Notes: generated by a model not told the origin, from the letters alone. Positions 18,298-27,770 are shown, counted from the first letter of the stretch. The stretch: 64,000 nt of DNA from Pseudomonas fluorescens (GCF_003732425.1 NZ_MOBX01000001.1:240253-304252), one strand, 5' to 3'. Program-made: numbers and translations.

Positions 18298-18996
18298 ATG
18301 ACTCAGTCCATCTGGAGCAAGTTGTTCACCGCACTGCGCGGCGGCGCCAATGAAGTCGGCGAAGCGATCGCTGACCAACAGGCCCTGCGCATCCTCGACC
18401 AGGAAATCCGCGACGCCGACAGCGCGCTGTCGAATGCTCGCCGCGAGCTGGTCACTATCATGGCCAAACACAAACTGGCTGCCGACCGCGTGAGCGAGTA
18501 CGACGCCAAGATCAAGGATCTGGAAGCCAAAGCCGTCTCGGCGCTGAATGCCGGTCGTGAAGACCTGGCGCTGGAAGTGGCCGAAGCGATTTCGACCCTG
18601 ACCAACGAACTGGATGTTGAGAAAAAGCAGAGCGACGAATTCGGCACCTATGCCGAAAACATGCGCAAAGACATCAGCAAGGCCGAGTCGCGAATCAAGA
18701 GCCTGCGCCAGCAAGTGGACATGGCCAAGGCCCGCGAAAGCGTGCAGAAAGCCCAGGTCAGCGCCTCCATCGCCAGCGGTGGCGCCAATGGCAAACTGGA
18801 AACCGCCGTCGGTACGTTGAACCGCCTGCAAGCCAAGCAGCAGCAGCGCGCGGCTGAACTCAGCGCTGCGGACGAACTGGCTGACGCCTCGACCGGCAAC
18901 GACCTCGAACGCAAGCTGCGCGACGCCGGCATCACGCCGAACGAAGGCAGCGCCAATGCGATTCTTGAGCGCCTGAAGCAAAAGTCCTCGCAGTAA
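18298..18996 (+). CDS. yjfJ: PspA/IM30-family protein YjfJ
   Basis: A 232-residue member of the PspA/IM30 (ESCRT-III-like) family, almost wholly alpha-helical coiled coil (roughly 25-200) with an amphipathic start (MTQSIWSKLFTALRGGANEV). Proteins of this fold bind and protect stressed inner membrane. It is not accompanied by pspF, pspB or pspC, so it is the YjfJ paralogue and not the main phage-shock protein. It follows yjfI by 17 bases with a good site (GGGAA). A REP doublet separates it from yjfK, which may let the first two genes be expressed at a different level. Confidence 0.9.
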   Translation: MTQSIWSKLFTALRGGANEVGEAIADQQALRILDQEIRDADSALSNARRELVTIMAKHKLAADRVSEYDAKIKDLEAKAVSALNAGREDLALEVAEAISTLTNELDVEKKQSDEFGTYAENMRKDISKAESRIKSLRQQVDMAKARESVQKAQVSASIASGGANGKLETAVGTLNRLQAKQQQRAAELSAADELADASTGNDLERKLRDAGITPNEGSANAILERLKQKSSQ

Positions 18997-19011
18997 CGCT
19001 GGGCAAAAACC

Positions 19012-19101
19012 TGTGGGAGCGAGCCTGCTCGCGAAAGCGTCGTGTCATTCGACATCAATATTGACTGACACGCCCTCTTCGCGAGCAGGCTCGCTCCCAC
19101 A
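19012..19101. repeat. REP doublet inside the yjf operon (family 3)
   Basis: TGTGGGAGCGAGCCTGCTCG and its inverse CGAGCAGGCTCGCTCCCACA, about 45 bases apart. It lies within the 210-base gap between yjfJ and yjfK, where a transcript would fold into a long hairpin. Confidence 0.85.
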
Positions 19102-19206
19102 CGGTTTGCGGCGTAAAAATCCTTCTGCTCGTTCACCGGTTCGCCCGGTACACTAGCGACGCTTTTTCGCCGACGAACACTTCCACCCGCTTCAAGGAAC
19201 GTACCC

Positions 19207-19857
19207 ATGGGATGGTTTAAAGACTTGCTGGGCACCAGCAACTGGCAGACCGCTGCGCCAACACCGACCGTTGCCAGTGGCCCACTCGGCATGGCCCAAG
19301 GTAAGGCTGTCAGGTTCGATACGACCCTGGCGCTGTTGCTCGATGGCTCGACCACGGTGCGCGTGCCCTTCGATCAGGCGATCTGGAGCCATGGCTGGGT
19401 CGACCTCGGCCAGTCCAACAAACTGCACCGCTATTACATGAACGACGAGGATTTCTGGCTACAGATCCACGTCACCGGTGACGATCAGGTCGAATCGGTC
19501 ACGCTGTTCAACTACCTCAGTTACGTGACCGTCAACAGTGACGCCGAACTGCAGCGTCTGGCCGGCCCCGATAGCCTGATCGGCCTGCCCGCCTACAGCC
19601 ACGACGGCGTCGAATACACCCGCGAATGGGGCACCGAACAGGGTCAGACCGAACTGGTGCCGATGACCGAACAGGTGGTCAATCCGGACGAGAGCTACAC
19701 CATCGAACACCACTCAATGCTTTATGCGCGCGAGACCGGCCTGACCGATCGCCGCGAACTGCTGCTGTTCTCCGTCGAACAGGATGAAGAAGGCACCGTC
19801 AGCCTGAGCACTTCGCTCGGCATCTCGCTGTACACAACAGATTTGAGCACCATCTAA
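19207..19857 (+). CDS. yjfK: DUF2491 family protein YjfK
   Basis: A 216-residue soluble protein of the DUF2491 family with no signal peptide or membrane segment. It begins MGWFKDLLGTS and carries repeated beta-rich segments (VDLGQSNKLHRYYMND, EDFWLQIHVTGD, VEYTREWGTEQGQTEL). The family is found almost only in yjf-type operons with PspA and an ATP-grasp ligase, so it is expected to work with them. Its activity is unknown. The ATG is preceded by AAGGAA. It is separated from yjfJ by a REP doublet and from yjfL by 15 bases. Confidence 0.85.
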   Translation: MGWFKDLLGTSNWQTAAPTPTVASGPLGMAQGKAVRFDTTLALLLDGSTTVRVPFDQAIWSHGWVDLGQSNKLHRYYMNDEDFWLQIHVTGDDQVESVTLFNYLSYVTVNSDAELQRLAGPDSLIGLPAYSHDGVEYTREWGTEQGQTELVPMTEQVVNPDESYTIEHHSMLYARETGLTDRRELLLFSVEQDEEGTVSLSTSLGISLYTTDLSTI

Positions 19858-19872
19858 AAAAGGAAGTTTTTC

Positions 19873-20298
19873 ATGCTGGAAGTGCTGGCCGTTTCCCTGA
19901 ACAAAACCGCACTGGTCGGTTTCGTCGTCTACCTCATCGGCGCCGTGCTGCTGTTCATGCTGTTTCAATTCGTCTACACGCGCATCACCCCACACAAGGA
20001 GTTCGAGCTGATCCGCTCCGGCAACGTTGCCGCCGCCATCGCCCTGTCCGGCGCGATCATCGGCTTCGCGATTCCGGCCAGTAACGTGATTGCGTTTTCG
20101 GTCAACGTCCTCGACTTCGTGCTCTGGGCAGTGATTGCTGCCGTGGTGCAACTGCTGGCATTCCTCGCCACGGGCCTGGTACTCAAAGGCACGTCCCAGC
20201 GCATCGCCAACGGTGAAATCGCTTCCGGCATCTATGTCGCGGCGGTCGCGATCAGCGTCGGCATGCTCAACGCCGCGTGCATGACACCGTCCAACTGA
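19873..20298 (+). CDS. yjfL: DUF350 four-helix membrane protein YjfL
   Basis: A 141-residue integral membrane protein with four hydrophobic segments (about 13-35, 46-70, 78-102 and 115-135), as usual for DUF350. The conserved ALSGAIIGFAIP motif is at about 54-65. The family commonly accompanies ATP-grasp ligases and PspA proteins. It is proposed from context, not demonstrated, to place that activity at the inner membrane. A strong AAGGAAG site precedes the start. YjfM follows after 17 bases. Confidence 0.88.
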   Translation: MLEVLAVSLNKTALVGFVVYLIGAVLLFMLFQFVYTRITPHKEFELIRSGNVAAAIALSGAIIGFAIPASNVIAFSVNVLDFVLWAVIAAVVQLLAFLATGLVLKGTSQRIANGEIASGIYVAAVAISVGMLNAACMTPSN

Positions 20299-20315
20299 TC
20301 GGCAGGAAGCCATAG

Positions 20316-21008
20316 ATGAAACGCAGCAAATACGTTCAGTTGTCCCTCGCCGCCTCGGTGGCCATGGCCATATCCGGCCAGGCGACCGCCGCGGATCAAC
20401 CACGCAATTTCCAGAATGTGGAACAGTGCGTCGACGCCGAAGTGGCCGCCGATGTCTGCTCCAACGCCTACGTCGCCGCCCTGACCGAACACCGGCGCAT
20501 CGCCCCGGCGTACGACGACAAGGCCAAGTGCGACGCGGACTTTGCCGCTGACTGGTGCCAGAAGAACTCTGACGGCCGCTTCGTGCCGAAACTCGGCGGC
20601 TTCAAAGTGCCTGCGAGCGGTGAACCGGCACAGAACCTCGACGCCATCGCCGATGCGCAAATGCCCGCTGGTAATGCAACGGCGCAGCCTGTGCAAAGCA
20701 CTTCGCACGTTTCCAGCGGTGGCGGTGGCGGCAACGGCTGGCTCACCGGTTGGCTGATCGGCAACGCGATGAGCAACAACGCCGAGCGCACGGTTTATCG
20801 CGATCGCGAAACGCGCCAGCCGTACAACACCTCGACGCAGTACCGCAGAGCCGAAACCACGACGCGCAGCCAAACGGATTACGAAAGCAGCAAAAGCAAA
20901 CCGGTCAACGTGGCCTCTTCGACGTCACGCGGCGGCTTCGGCAGCCAGTCCAGTGCCCGTAGCGGCTGGGGTGGTTGGGGCAGCAGTTCCGGTCGTTCGA
21001 GCAGCTGA
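20316..21008 (+). CDS. yjfM: DUF1190 exported protein YjfM
   Basis: A 230-residue protein with a cleavable signal peptide: a basic start MKRSKYVQL, a hydrophobic core, and a likely cut after GQATA at residue 25. The mature part has several cysteines (ECVDAEVAADVCSN, KCDADFAADWCQ) that could form disulfides in the periplasm. The C-terminus is Gly/Ser-rich and low-complexity (GGFGSQSSARSGWGGWGSSS), and an internal GGGGGNGWLTGWLIGNAM resembles a glycine-zipper. DUF1190 is the usual partner of the YjfC ligase. It ends two bases before yjfC. The function is unknown. Confidence 0.85.
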   Translation: MKRSKYVQLSLAASVAMAISGQATAADQPRNFQNVEQCVDAEVAADVCSNAYVAALTEHRRIAPAYDDKAKCDADFAADWCQKNSDGRFVPKLGGFKVPASGEPAQNLDAIADAQMPAGNATAQPVQSTSHVSSGGGGGNGWLTGWLIGNAMSNNAERTVYRDRETRQPYNTSTQYRRAETTTRSQTDYESSKSKPVNVASSTSRGGFGSQSSARSGWGGWGSSSGRSSS

Positions 21009-21010
21009 CA

Positions 21011-22168
21011 ATGAAGAAGATCCTCTGCGCCGAGCGGCCCGACTGGAAACAGACTGCCGAAAGCCTTGGCTTCATGTTCCACACCATCGATGACGAGCCG
21101 TACTGGGACGAAAGCGCGTACTACCAGTTCACCCTCGCGCAAATCGAAAACGATCTCGAGGACCCGACCACCGAACTGCACGAGATGTGCATGGACCTGG
21201 TCGACCGCGTGGTGCACAGCGAAGAGTTACTGGATCGCCTGAGCATCCCGGCGCCGTACTACGACATGATCCGCACCTCCTGGCTGGAAGGTCATCCGCA
21301 TCTGTACGGGCGCATGGACTTTTCTTACAGCGGCAACGGCCCGGCGAAACTGCTGGAGCTCAACTACGACACGCCCACCAGTCTTTACGAAGCGGCGGCG
21401 TTCCAGTGGGGCTGGCTGGAACAATGCATCGAGCGCGGCACGCTGCCGCGCCATGCCGACCAGTTCAACAGCATCGACACCCAACTGCATCGGGCCTTCG
21501 CCGAACTACAGTTGAAGCGGCCGTTCTACTTCGCCTCGATGAAAGACTCGGTCGAAGACAAGGGCACCACGGATTACCTGCGCCTGATCGCCGAGAAGGT
21601 CGGCATCGAGTCGCGGCACATCGATATCGAAGACATCGGCTTGACCGCTGAAGGGCGTTTCGTCGACCTGGAAGATCGCTGGATCCCGCACCTGTTCAAG
21701 TTGCATGCCTGGGAATTCATCTTTCACGAGCCGTTCGGTGCGGCGATTGCCGAGTGCGATACGCAGTTTTTCGAACCGGCGTGGAAGGCGATTCTGTCGA
21801 ACAAGGGTGCACTGCCGTTGCTGTGGGAACTGCACAAAGGACATCCGAATCTGTTGGCAGCGCATCTCGACCCGAACCCGGCCAGCGCCGTGCCCAAGGG
21901 CTGGGTGCGCAAGCCATACTTTTCCCGAGAAGGCGCCAACATTGAACTGCAAACGGCTGACGGTCTGATTGTTAAAGAGGACGGGCCCTACACGGATGCG
22001 CCATTTATCCTGCAGGAATTTGCGCCGTTGCCGAAATTCGGCGACAGCTACACGCTGATTGGCTCTTGGGTGATTGGCGATCAGGCTGCGGGGATTGGAG
22101 TGCGGGAGGACAACAGTTTGATCACCAAAGACTCCAGCCGCTTCCTGCCGCACCTGATCCTCGACTAA
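21011..22168 (+). CDS. yjfC: glutathionylspermidine-synthase-like ATP-grasp ligase YjfC
   Basis: A 385-residue member of the glutathionylspermidine synthase ATP-grasp family without the amidase domain. Recognisable segments are RMDFSYSGNGPAKLLELNYD (about 109-128), then ATP-binding pieces near LEDRWIPHLFKLHAWEFI and the metal/ATP-binding C-terminal part (KPYFSREGANIEL, EEFAPLPKF-like QEFAPLPKF). The family joins a carboxylate to an amine using ATP. E. coli YjfC does not have proven glutathionylspermidine synthase activity, so the acceptor is open. The ATG at 21011 lies two bases after yjfM. It is the last gene of the operon, before a terminator shared with ssb. Confidence 0.9.
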   Translation: MKKILCAERPDWKQTAESLGFMFHTIDDEPYWDESAYYQFTLAQIENDLEDPTTELHEMCMDLVDRVVHSEELLDRLSIPAPYYDMIRTSWLEGHPHLYGRMDFSYSGNGPAKLLELNYDTPTSLYEAAAFQWGWLEQCIERGTLPRHADQFNSIDTQLHRAFAELQLKRPFYFASMKDSVEDKGTTDYLRLIAEKVGIESRHIDIEDIGLTAEGRFVDLEDRWIPHLFKLHAWEFIFHEPFGAAIAECDTQFFEPAWKAILSNKGALPLLWELHKGHPNLLAAHLDPNPASAVPKGWVRKPYFSREGANIELQTADGLIVKEDGPYTDAPFILQEFAPLPKFGDSYTLIGSWVIGDQAAGIGVREDNSLITKDSSRFLPHLILD

Positions 22169-22219
22169 ACCACAGCTCCCACAGGGATTCTGGATAACCG
22201 CAGACGAAACAAATCCCAC

Positions 22220-22255
22220 AAAAAAGGCCCGTCGCTTCAAGCAACGGGCCTTTTT
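22220..22255. terminator. bidirectional terminator between yjfC and ssb
   Basis: AAAAAA, GGCCCGT, CGCTTCAAGC, ACGGGCC, TTTTT. The A and T tracts on both sides let it stop yjfC on the plus strand and ssb on the minus strand. Confidence 0.88.
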
Positions 22256-22279
22256 ATTTGCAGCGGTTACAGCAGCGAA

Positions 22280-22804
22280 TCAGAACGGAATATCGTCATC
22301 AAAGCTGTCGAAATCCGGAGCCGGTTGCGGTGCGGCCTGCTGTGGAGCCGGGGCCGAACGCTGTTGCGGAGCCGACTGCTGCGGGCGCGGAGCCTGCTGG
22401 CGTGGAGCCGGGGCCGACTGCTGGTAGTTGTTGCCACCGCCTTGTTGGTCGCCCTGTTGTGGACGGCCGCCGAGCAGTTGCATGGTGCCTTGCATGTCGA
22501 CCACGATTTCGGTGGTGTAACGCTTGATACCGTCTTTTTCCCACTCACGGGTCTGCAGCTTGCCTTCGATGTAGACCTGCGAACCTTTACGCAGGTATTC
22601 GCCGGCGATTTCGGCAACCTTGCCGAACATCGAAACGCGGTGCCACTCGGTCTTCTCGACCTTCTGACCGGTTTGCTTGTCGGTCCATTGTTCGCTGGTG
22701 GCCAGACTCAGGTTGGTCACGGCGTTACCGTTAGGCAGGTAGCGAACTTCGGGATCCTGGCCGCAAGTGCCGACCAATATGACTTTGTTAACCCCACGGG
22801 CCAT
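22280..22804 (-). CDS. ssb: single-stranded DNA-binding protein
   Basis: A 174-residue SSB. The OB-fold spans about residues 1-110 ([19 protein letters not shown] and [20 protein letters not shown]). A Gln/Pro/Ala-rich linker follows (about 115-163). The protein ends in the acidic partner-binding tip [11 protein letters not shown]. It coats ssDNA as a tetramer and recruits replication and repair proteins. It lies 9 bases downstream of the MFS gene on the same strand, so the two may be co-transcribed, and it is close to uvrA as in other gammaproteobacteria. Confidence 0.97.
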   Translation of the reverse strand: MARGVNKVILVGTCGQDPEVRYLPNGNAVTNLSLATSEQWTDKQTGQKVEKTEWHRVSMFGKVAEIAGEYLRKGSQVYIEGKLQTREWEKDGIKRYTTEIVVDMQGTMQLLGGRPQQGDQQGGGNNYQQSAPAPRQQAPRPQQSAPQQRSAPAPQQAAPQPAPDFDSFDDDIPF

Positions 22805-22813
22805 AACGTTCTC

Positions 22814-24211
22814 CTAGGCTTCGCAAGCAGCCTCGGCCGGGTTGTTCACCAGGCGTTCGAGGGTGTCGCGATCCACTAATTCTTTGTCCAGTTTGATGTA
22901 AACAGCCGCTTCATCAGCAACTATCACTGCATCGGTTACCCCTACGAGGGCCTTGAGGCGCTCGACCAGACCCGCTTCGCGGATCGCCTCGGGCGACAAC
23001 GGCAAGCGCAGGCTCGTCACGTAGGGAGGTTCGCGCATGGTAACAGCAAAGGCCAGCCAGATGGCAGCCAGACCCGCGCATCCAAGGAACACAACCGACA
23101 GACCGCCATGCTGAAACAGCCAGCCGCCGAGTATCCCGCCGAGTGCCGAACCGAGGAACTGGCTGGTGGAATACACGCCCATGGCCGTGCCCTTCCCGCC
23201 TGCCGGTGAAACCTTGCTGATCAGCGACGGCAATGAAGCCTCCAGCAGATTGAACGCGGTGAAGAACACCACCGTACCGATCACCAGAGCCCGCAGGCTG
23301 TCGCCGAACTGCCAGAAGAATAGCTCAGTCAGCATCAGCGTCAGGACGGCGCCGAGCAAAACTCGTTTCATTTTGCGTTTCTTCTCGCCATAGATGATGA
23401 ACGGGATCATGGCGAAGAACGAAATCAGCAGCGCGGTGAGGTAGACCCACCAGTGCTGTTCCTTGGGCAAACCGGCTTTTTCCACCAGCGCCAACGGCAA
23501 CGCAACGAAGCTCGACATCAACATGGCATGTAACACAAAGATGCCGAGATCGAGGCGCAGCAGGTCGGGATGCTTGAGCGTCGGCATCAAGGCCTGACGT
23601 GCCACCCCGGACTCACGATGCTGCAACGGCCCGGTGGAGCGCGGCACCATGAACATGATAATGGCGATACCGATCAGTGCCATGGCACCGGTGGCGAGGA
23701 ACAGTCCGGACAAACCGAAAGCCCGGGTCAGCAAAGGACCGACGACCATGGCCACGGCGAACGACAAGCCGATGGTCATGCCGATCATCGCCATCGCCTT
23801 GGTGCGGTGCTGTTCGCGGGTCAGGTCGGAGAGCAGCGCCATCACTGCAGCGGAAATCGCCCCGGCACCTTGCAGGATCCGCCCGGCGATGACGCCCCAG
23901 ATCGAGTCGGCCTGAGACGCCAGCACGCTGCCGAGGGCAAAGACGATCAGCCCCAGGTAAATCACCGGACGGCGGCCAATGCGGTCGGAAATGATCCCGA
24001 ACGGAATCTGGAAAATCGCCTGGGTCAGGCCGTAAGCGCCGATAGCCAACCCGATCAGCGCCGGGGTCGCTCCTGCCAGATCCATGCCGTAGGTCGCCAG
24101 TACCGGCAACACCATGAACATGCCAAGCATACGGAAGGCGAACACCAGGGCCAGACCGCTCGCCGCGCGGGTCTCGCTGCCACTCATGCGTTCGCTGTGG
24201 GGATCGTGCAT
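22814..24211 (-). CDS. MFS transporter, YajR-like, with C-terminal ferredoxin-like domain
   Basis: A 465-residue major facilitator of the drug:proton antiporter type with 12 membrane helices. Motif A-like FGIISDRIGRRPVIYLG lies after helix 2 and RILQGAGAISAAVMAL in helix 4. The last about 65 residues (LVERLKALVGVTDAVIVADE, AAVYIKLDKELVD) match the small soluble domain seen in YajR. The substrate is unknown. It is divergent from uvrA (about 190 bases apart), and a GAGG site lies seven bases before the ATG. The gene order MFS-ssb beside uvrA is conserved in Pseudomonas. Confidence 0.9.
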   Translation of the reverse strand: MHDPHSERMSGSETRAASGLALVFAFRMLGMFMVLPVLATYGMDLAGATPALIGLAIGAYGLTQAIFQIPFGIISDRIGRRPVIYLGLIVFALGSVLASQADSIWGVIAGRILQGAGAISAAVMALLSDLTREQHRTKAMAMIGMTIGLSFAVAMVVGPLLTRAFGLSGLFLATGAMALIGIAIIMFMVPRSTGPLQHRESGVARQALMPTLKHPDLLRLDLGIFVLHAMLMSSFVALPLALVEKAGLPKEQHWWVYLTALLISFFAMIPFIIYGEKKRKMKRVLLGAVLTLMLTELFFWQFGDSLRALVIGTVVFFTAFNLLEASLPSLISKVSPAGGKGTAMGVYSTSQFLGSALGGILGGWLFQHGGLSVVFLGCAGLAAIWLAFAVTMREPPYVTSLRLPLSPEAIREAGLVERLKALVGVTDAVIVADEAAVYIKLDKELVDRDTLERLVNNPAEAACEA

Positions 24212-24402
24212 GGAAAAACCTCGTGTGAACCGGCGGCGATTCTACCAGTCCCATCGGTAGACGGGGTATATCGCGACGCTTTGACGCGTATAGATGAAAC
24301 TCTCTTCATCCAGGGCAAAAAACCCTTCGTTTGATAGTGTGCATCCATCCAGTATTTGCCCGTATACTCCTACGTTTTCGACGCCCGCCGAGCGAGGCCA
24401 CT

Positions 24403-27237
24403 TTGGACAAGATCCTGATACGTGGGGCCCGTACCCACAACCTGAAGAACATCGACCTGACCCTGCCACGGGACAAGCTGATCGTCATCACCGGCCTGTC
24501 CGGATCCGGCAAGTCGTCCCTGGCCTTCGACACGCTTTACGCCGAAGGTCAGCGCCGCTATGTCGAATCGCTGTCGGCTTACGCCCGACAGTTCCTGTCG
24601 ATGATGGAAAAACCCGACGTCGACACCATTGAAGGCCTGTCGCCGGCGATCTCCATCGAACAGAAGTCGACCTCGCACAACCCGCGCTCCACGGTCGGCA
24701 CCATCACTGAAATCTACGACTACCTGCGCCTGCTTTATGCACGCGTCGGTACGCCGCGCTGCCCGGATCACGACATTCCGCTGGAAGCGCAGACCGTCAG
24801 CCAGATGGTCGACCTGGTGCTGGCGCAGCCGGAAGGCAGCAAACTGATGTTGCTGGCGCCGGTTATTCGCGAGCGTAAAGGCGAGCACCTTTCGGTCTTC
24901 GAAGAGCTGCGCGCCCAAGGTTTCGTTCGCGCCCGGGTCAACGGCCGGATCTGCGAACTCGATGAACTGCCGAAACTGGATAAACAGAAGAAGCACTCGA
25001 TCGATGTCATCGTCGACCGCTTCAAGGTTCGTGCCGATCTGCAGCAACGTCTGGCCGAATCCTTCGAGACCGCACTGAAACTGGCAGATGGCATCGCCCT
25101 GGTCGCACCGATGGACGACGAACCGGGCGAAGAGATGATCTTCTCCGCGCGCTTCGCCTGCCCGATCTGCGGCCACGCGATCAGCGAACTGGAGCCGAAG
25201 CTGTTTTCCTTCAACAACCCGGCCGGCGCTTGCCCGACCTGTGACGGCCTGGGGGTGAAGCAATTCTTCGACATCAAGCGACTGGTCAACGGCGACCTGA
25301 CCTTGGCCGAAGGTGCGATTCGCGGCTGGGACCGGCGTAATGTCTATTACTTCCAGATGCTCGGCTCACTGGCCGCGCATTACGGTTTCAGCCTCGAAGT
25401 ACCGTTCAACGAACTGCCGGCCGATCAGCAGAAATTCATCCTGCATGGCAGCGGCTCGCAGAACGTCGACTTCAAATACCTGAACGACCGTGGCGATATC
25501 GTCAAACGTTCGCACCCGTTCGAAGGCATCGTGCCGAACCTCGAGCGTCGCTACCGCGAGACCGAGTCGGCGAGCGTGCGCGAAGAGCTGGCCAAGTTCC
25601 TCAGCACCCAATCGTGCCCGGATTGCCGTGGGACCCGTCTGCGTCGCGAAGCGCGGCATGTGTGGGTTGGCGAGAAAACGCTGCCAGCGGTGACCAACCT
25701 GCCGATCGGCGACGCTTGCGAGTACTTCGGCGAGCTGAAGATGACTGGCCGTCGCGGCGAAATTGCCGACAAGATCCTCAAGGAGATTCGCGAGCGTCTG
25801 CAGTTCCTCGTCAACGTCGGTCTCGACTACCTGTCGCTGGACCGCAGTGCCGACACGCTGTCCGGCGGCGAGGCACAACGGATTCGTCTGGCCAGCCAGA
25901 TCGGCGCCGGTCTCGTCGGTGTTCTGTACATCCTCGACGAACCGTCCATCGGCTTGCACCAGCGCGATAACGATCGACTGCTCGGCACGCTCAAGCACCT
26001 GCGCGATATCGGCAACACGGTGATCGTGGTCGAGCACGACGAAGACGCGATTCGCCTGGCCGACTACGTGGTGGATATCGGCCCAGGCGCCGGTGTGCAT
26101 GGCGGGCAAATCGTTGCTGAAGGTACGCCGGCTGAAGTCATGGCGCACCCGGACTCCCTGACCGGTAAATACCTGTCGGGCCGCGTGAAGATTGAAGTGC
26201 CGGCCAAACGTACGCCACGCAACAAAAAACTGAATCTGTCGCTCAAAGGGGCGCGCGGCAATAACCTGCGCAATGTCGATCTAGACATCCCGATTGGTCT
26301 GCTGACGTGTGTCACCGGCGTGTCCGGCTCGGGCAAATCGACGCTGATCAACAATACTTTGTTCCCGCTGAGCGCTACGGCCCTCAACGGCGCAACAACG
26401 CTGGAAGCGGCAGCGCACGACAGCATCAAGGGCCTGGAGCATCTCGACAAGGTGGTCGATATCGACCAGAGCCCTATTGGCCGTACACCGCGATCCAACC
26501 CGGCAACTTACACCGGGCTGTTTACGCCGATCCGTGAACTGTTCGCTGGCGTACCGGAGTCGCGCTCCCGTGGTTACGGCCCTGGGCGCTTCTCGTTCAA
26601 CGTCAAGGGCGGGCGCTGCGAAGCATGCCAGGGCGATGGTCTGATCAAGGTGGAAATGCACTTCCTGCCGGACATCTACGTGCCGTGCGACGTGTGCAAG
26701 AGCAAGCGCTACAACCGCGAAACCCTTGAGATCAAATACAAGGGCAAGAGCATCCACGAAACCCTCGAGATGACCATCGAAGAGGCTCGGGAGTTCTTCG
26801 ACGCGGTCCCTGCCTTGGCGCGCAAGCTGCAGACATTGATGGATGTCGGACTGTCGTACATCAAGCTCGGGCAGTCGGCGACGACGCTGTCAGGCGGCGA
26901 GGCGCAGCGAGTGAAGCTGTCTCGCGAGCTGTCCAAGCGCGACACCGGCAAAACGCTGTACATCCTCGATGAGCCAACCACCGGTTTGCACTTCGCGGAC
27001 ATTCAGCAATTGCTCGATGTACTGCATCGCCTGCGCGACCACGGCAATACGGTGGTGGTGATCGAACACAACCTCGACGTGATCAAGACAGCCGACTGGC
27101 TGGTCGATCTCGGGCCGGAGGGCGGCTCCAAAGGCGGGCAGATCATTGCCACCGGTACGCCTGAGGATGTCGCCGAGATGAAGCAATCTCATACCGGTCA
27201 TTACCTCAAGCCGCTGCTGATCCGTGATCGGGCTTAA
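24403..27237 (+). CDS. uvrA: UvrABC excinuclease subunit A
   Basis: A 944-residue UvrA with a TTG start. Upstream codons are open back to 24331, but homology begins at the TTG (read as [14 protein letters not shown]) and a GCGAGG site lies six bases before it. Walker A motifs are GLSGSGKSS (31-39) and [12 protein letters not shown] signatures are [14 protein letters not shown] and [12 protein letters not shown]. Zinc modules contain ACPICG ... GACPTC and CEACQGDG ... CDVC. It scans DNA for bulky lesions and loads UvrB. No LexA-type box is visible upstream, in agreement with reports that Pseudomonas uvrA is not SOS-inducible. Confidence 0.97.
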   Translation: MDKILIRGARTHNLKNIDLTLPRDKLIVITGLSGSGKSSLAFDTLYAEGQRRYVESLSAYARQFLSMMEKPDVDTIEGLSPAISIEQKSTSHNPRSTVGTITEIYDYLRLLYARVGTPRCPDHDIPLEAQTVSQMVDLVLAQPEGSKLMLLAPVIRERKGEHLSVFEELRAQGFVRARVNGRICELDELPKLDKQKKHSIDVIVDRFKVRADLQQRLAESFETALKLADGIALVAPMDDEPGEEMIFSARFACPICGHAISELEPKLFSFNNPAGACPTCDGLGVKQFFDIKRLVNGDLTLAEGAIRGWDRRNVYYFQMLGSLAAHYGFSLEVPFNELPADQQKFILHGSGSQNVDFKYLNDRGDIVKRSHPFEGIVPNLERRYRETESASVREELAKFLSTQSCPDCRGTRLRREARHVWVGEKTLPAVTNLPIGDACEYFGELKMTGRRGEIADKILKEIRERLQFLVNVGLDYLSLDRSADTLSGGEAQRIRLASQIGAGLVGVLYILDEPSIGLHQRDNDRLLGTLKHLRDIGNTVIVVEHDEDAIRLADYVVDIGPGAGVHGGQIVAEGTPAEVMAHPDSLTGKYLSGRVKIEVPAKRTPRNKKLNLSLKGARGNNLRNVDLDIPIGLLTCVTGVSGSGKSTLINNTLFPLSATALNGATTLEAAAHDSIKGLEHLDKVVDIDQSPIGRTPRSNPATYTGLFTPIRELFAGVPESRSRGYGPGRFSFNVKGGRCEACQGDGLIKVEMHFLPDIYVPCDVCKSKRYNRETLEIKYKGKSIHETLEMTIEEAREFFDAVPALARKLQTLMDVGLSYIKLGQSATTLSGGEAQRVKLSRELSKRDTGKTLYILDEPTTGLHFADIQQLLDVLHRLRDHGNTVVVIEHNLDVIKTADWLVDLGPEGGSKGGQIIATGTPEDVAEMKQSHTGHYLKPLLIRDRA

Positions 27238-27249
27238 ACGCCAGGCATG

Positions 27250-27289
27250 AAAAAGCCCCTGTCACTTCAGCAGTGACAGGGGCTTTTTT
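27250..27289. terminator. bidirectional terminator between uvrA and ftnA
   Basis: AAAAA, GCCCCTGTCACT, TCAGC, AGTGACAGGGGC, TTTTTT. This is a long perfect stem with A and T tracts on both sides, between convergent genes. Confidence 0.92.
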
Positions 27290-27302
27290 GTATCGATTGC
27301 AA

Positions 27303-27770
27303 TCAGGACGTGTGGGACTGCAGGTAGTTTTCGAGACCGATCAGCTTGATCAGGCCCAACTGCTTTTCCAGCCAGTAGGTGTGATCTTCTTCGGTATCGT
27401 TGAGCTGAACCCGCAGGATCTCACGGCTGACATAGTCTTTGTGCTGCTCGCACAGTTCGATGCCTTTGCACAGGGCAGCGCGAACTTTGTATTCAAGACG
27501 CAGATCCGCTTCAAGCATCTCCGGCACCGTGGTGCCGACATCCAGATCATCCGGACGCATGCGCGGCGTACCTTCCAGCATCAGAATCCGGCGCATCAAC
27601 GCATCAGCGTGACCCGCTTCTTCTTCCATCTCGTGGTTGATTCGCTCGTAGAGCTTGGTGAACCCCCAGTCCTCATACATCCGCGAATGAACGAAATATT
27701 GATCACGCGCGGCCAGTTCGCCGGTCAGCAACGTGTTGAGGTAATCGATTACGTCTGGGTGGCCTTGCAT
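27303..27770 (-). CDS. ftnA: bacterial ferritin FtnA (bacterioferritin family, no heme ligand)
   Basis: A 155-residue four-helix-bundle ferritin. Ferroxidase ligands Glu18, Glu51, His54, Glu94, Glu128 and His131 are all present. The heme-binding Met52 of heme bacterioferritins is Ala here ([10 protein letters not shown]), so the subunit should not bind heme. This matches the P. aeruginosa protein first called BfrA and later FtnA, which also lies beside katA. It oxidises and stores iron in the cytoplasm. The ATG at 27770 gives the usual family start [11 protein letters not shown]; 14 more upstream codons are open. Its adjacency to catalase links iron storage with peroxide defence. Confidence 0.92.
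   Translation of the reverse strand: MQGHPDVIDYLNTLLTGELAARDQYFVHSRMYEDWGFTKLYERINHEMEEEAGHADALMRRILMLEGTPRMRPDDLDVGTTVPEMLEADLRLEYKVRAALCKGIELCEQHKDYVSREILRVQLNDTEEDHTYWLEKQLGLIKLIGLENYLQSHTS

Noticed and set aside
444..19101. CRISPR array, because short palindromic repeats recur
   Set aside because: The repeats occur as isolated inverted pairs at distant gaps with no regular spacers, and no cas genes are present.
20975..21010. Earlier in-frame start for yjfC inside yjfM
   Set aside because: Family homology begins at MKKILCAERPDW (21011), two bases after the yjfM stop; the extra 12 residues are translation of the Ser/Gly-rich end of yjfM in another frame.
24240..24402. LexA/SOS box upstream of uvrA
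   Set aside because: No CTGTN8ACAG-type sequence is present. CCAGTATTTGCCCGTATACT has dyad character but does not fit.
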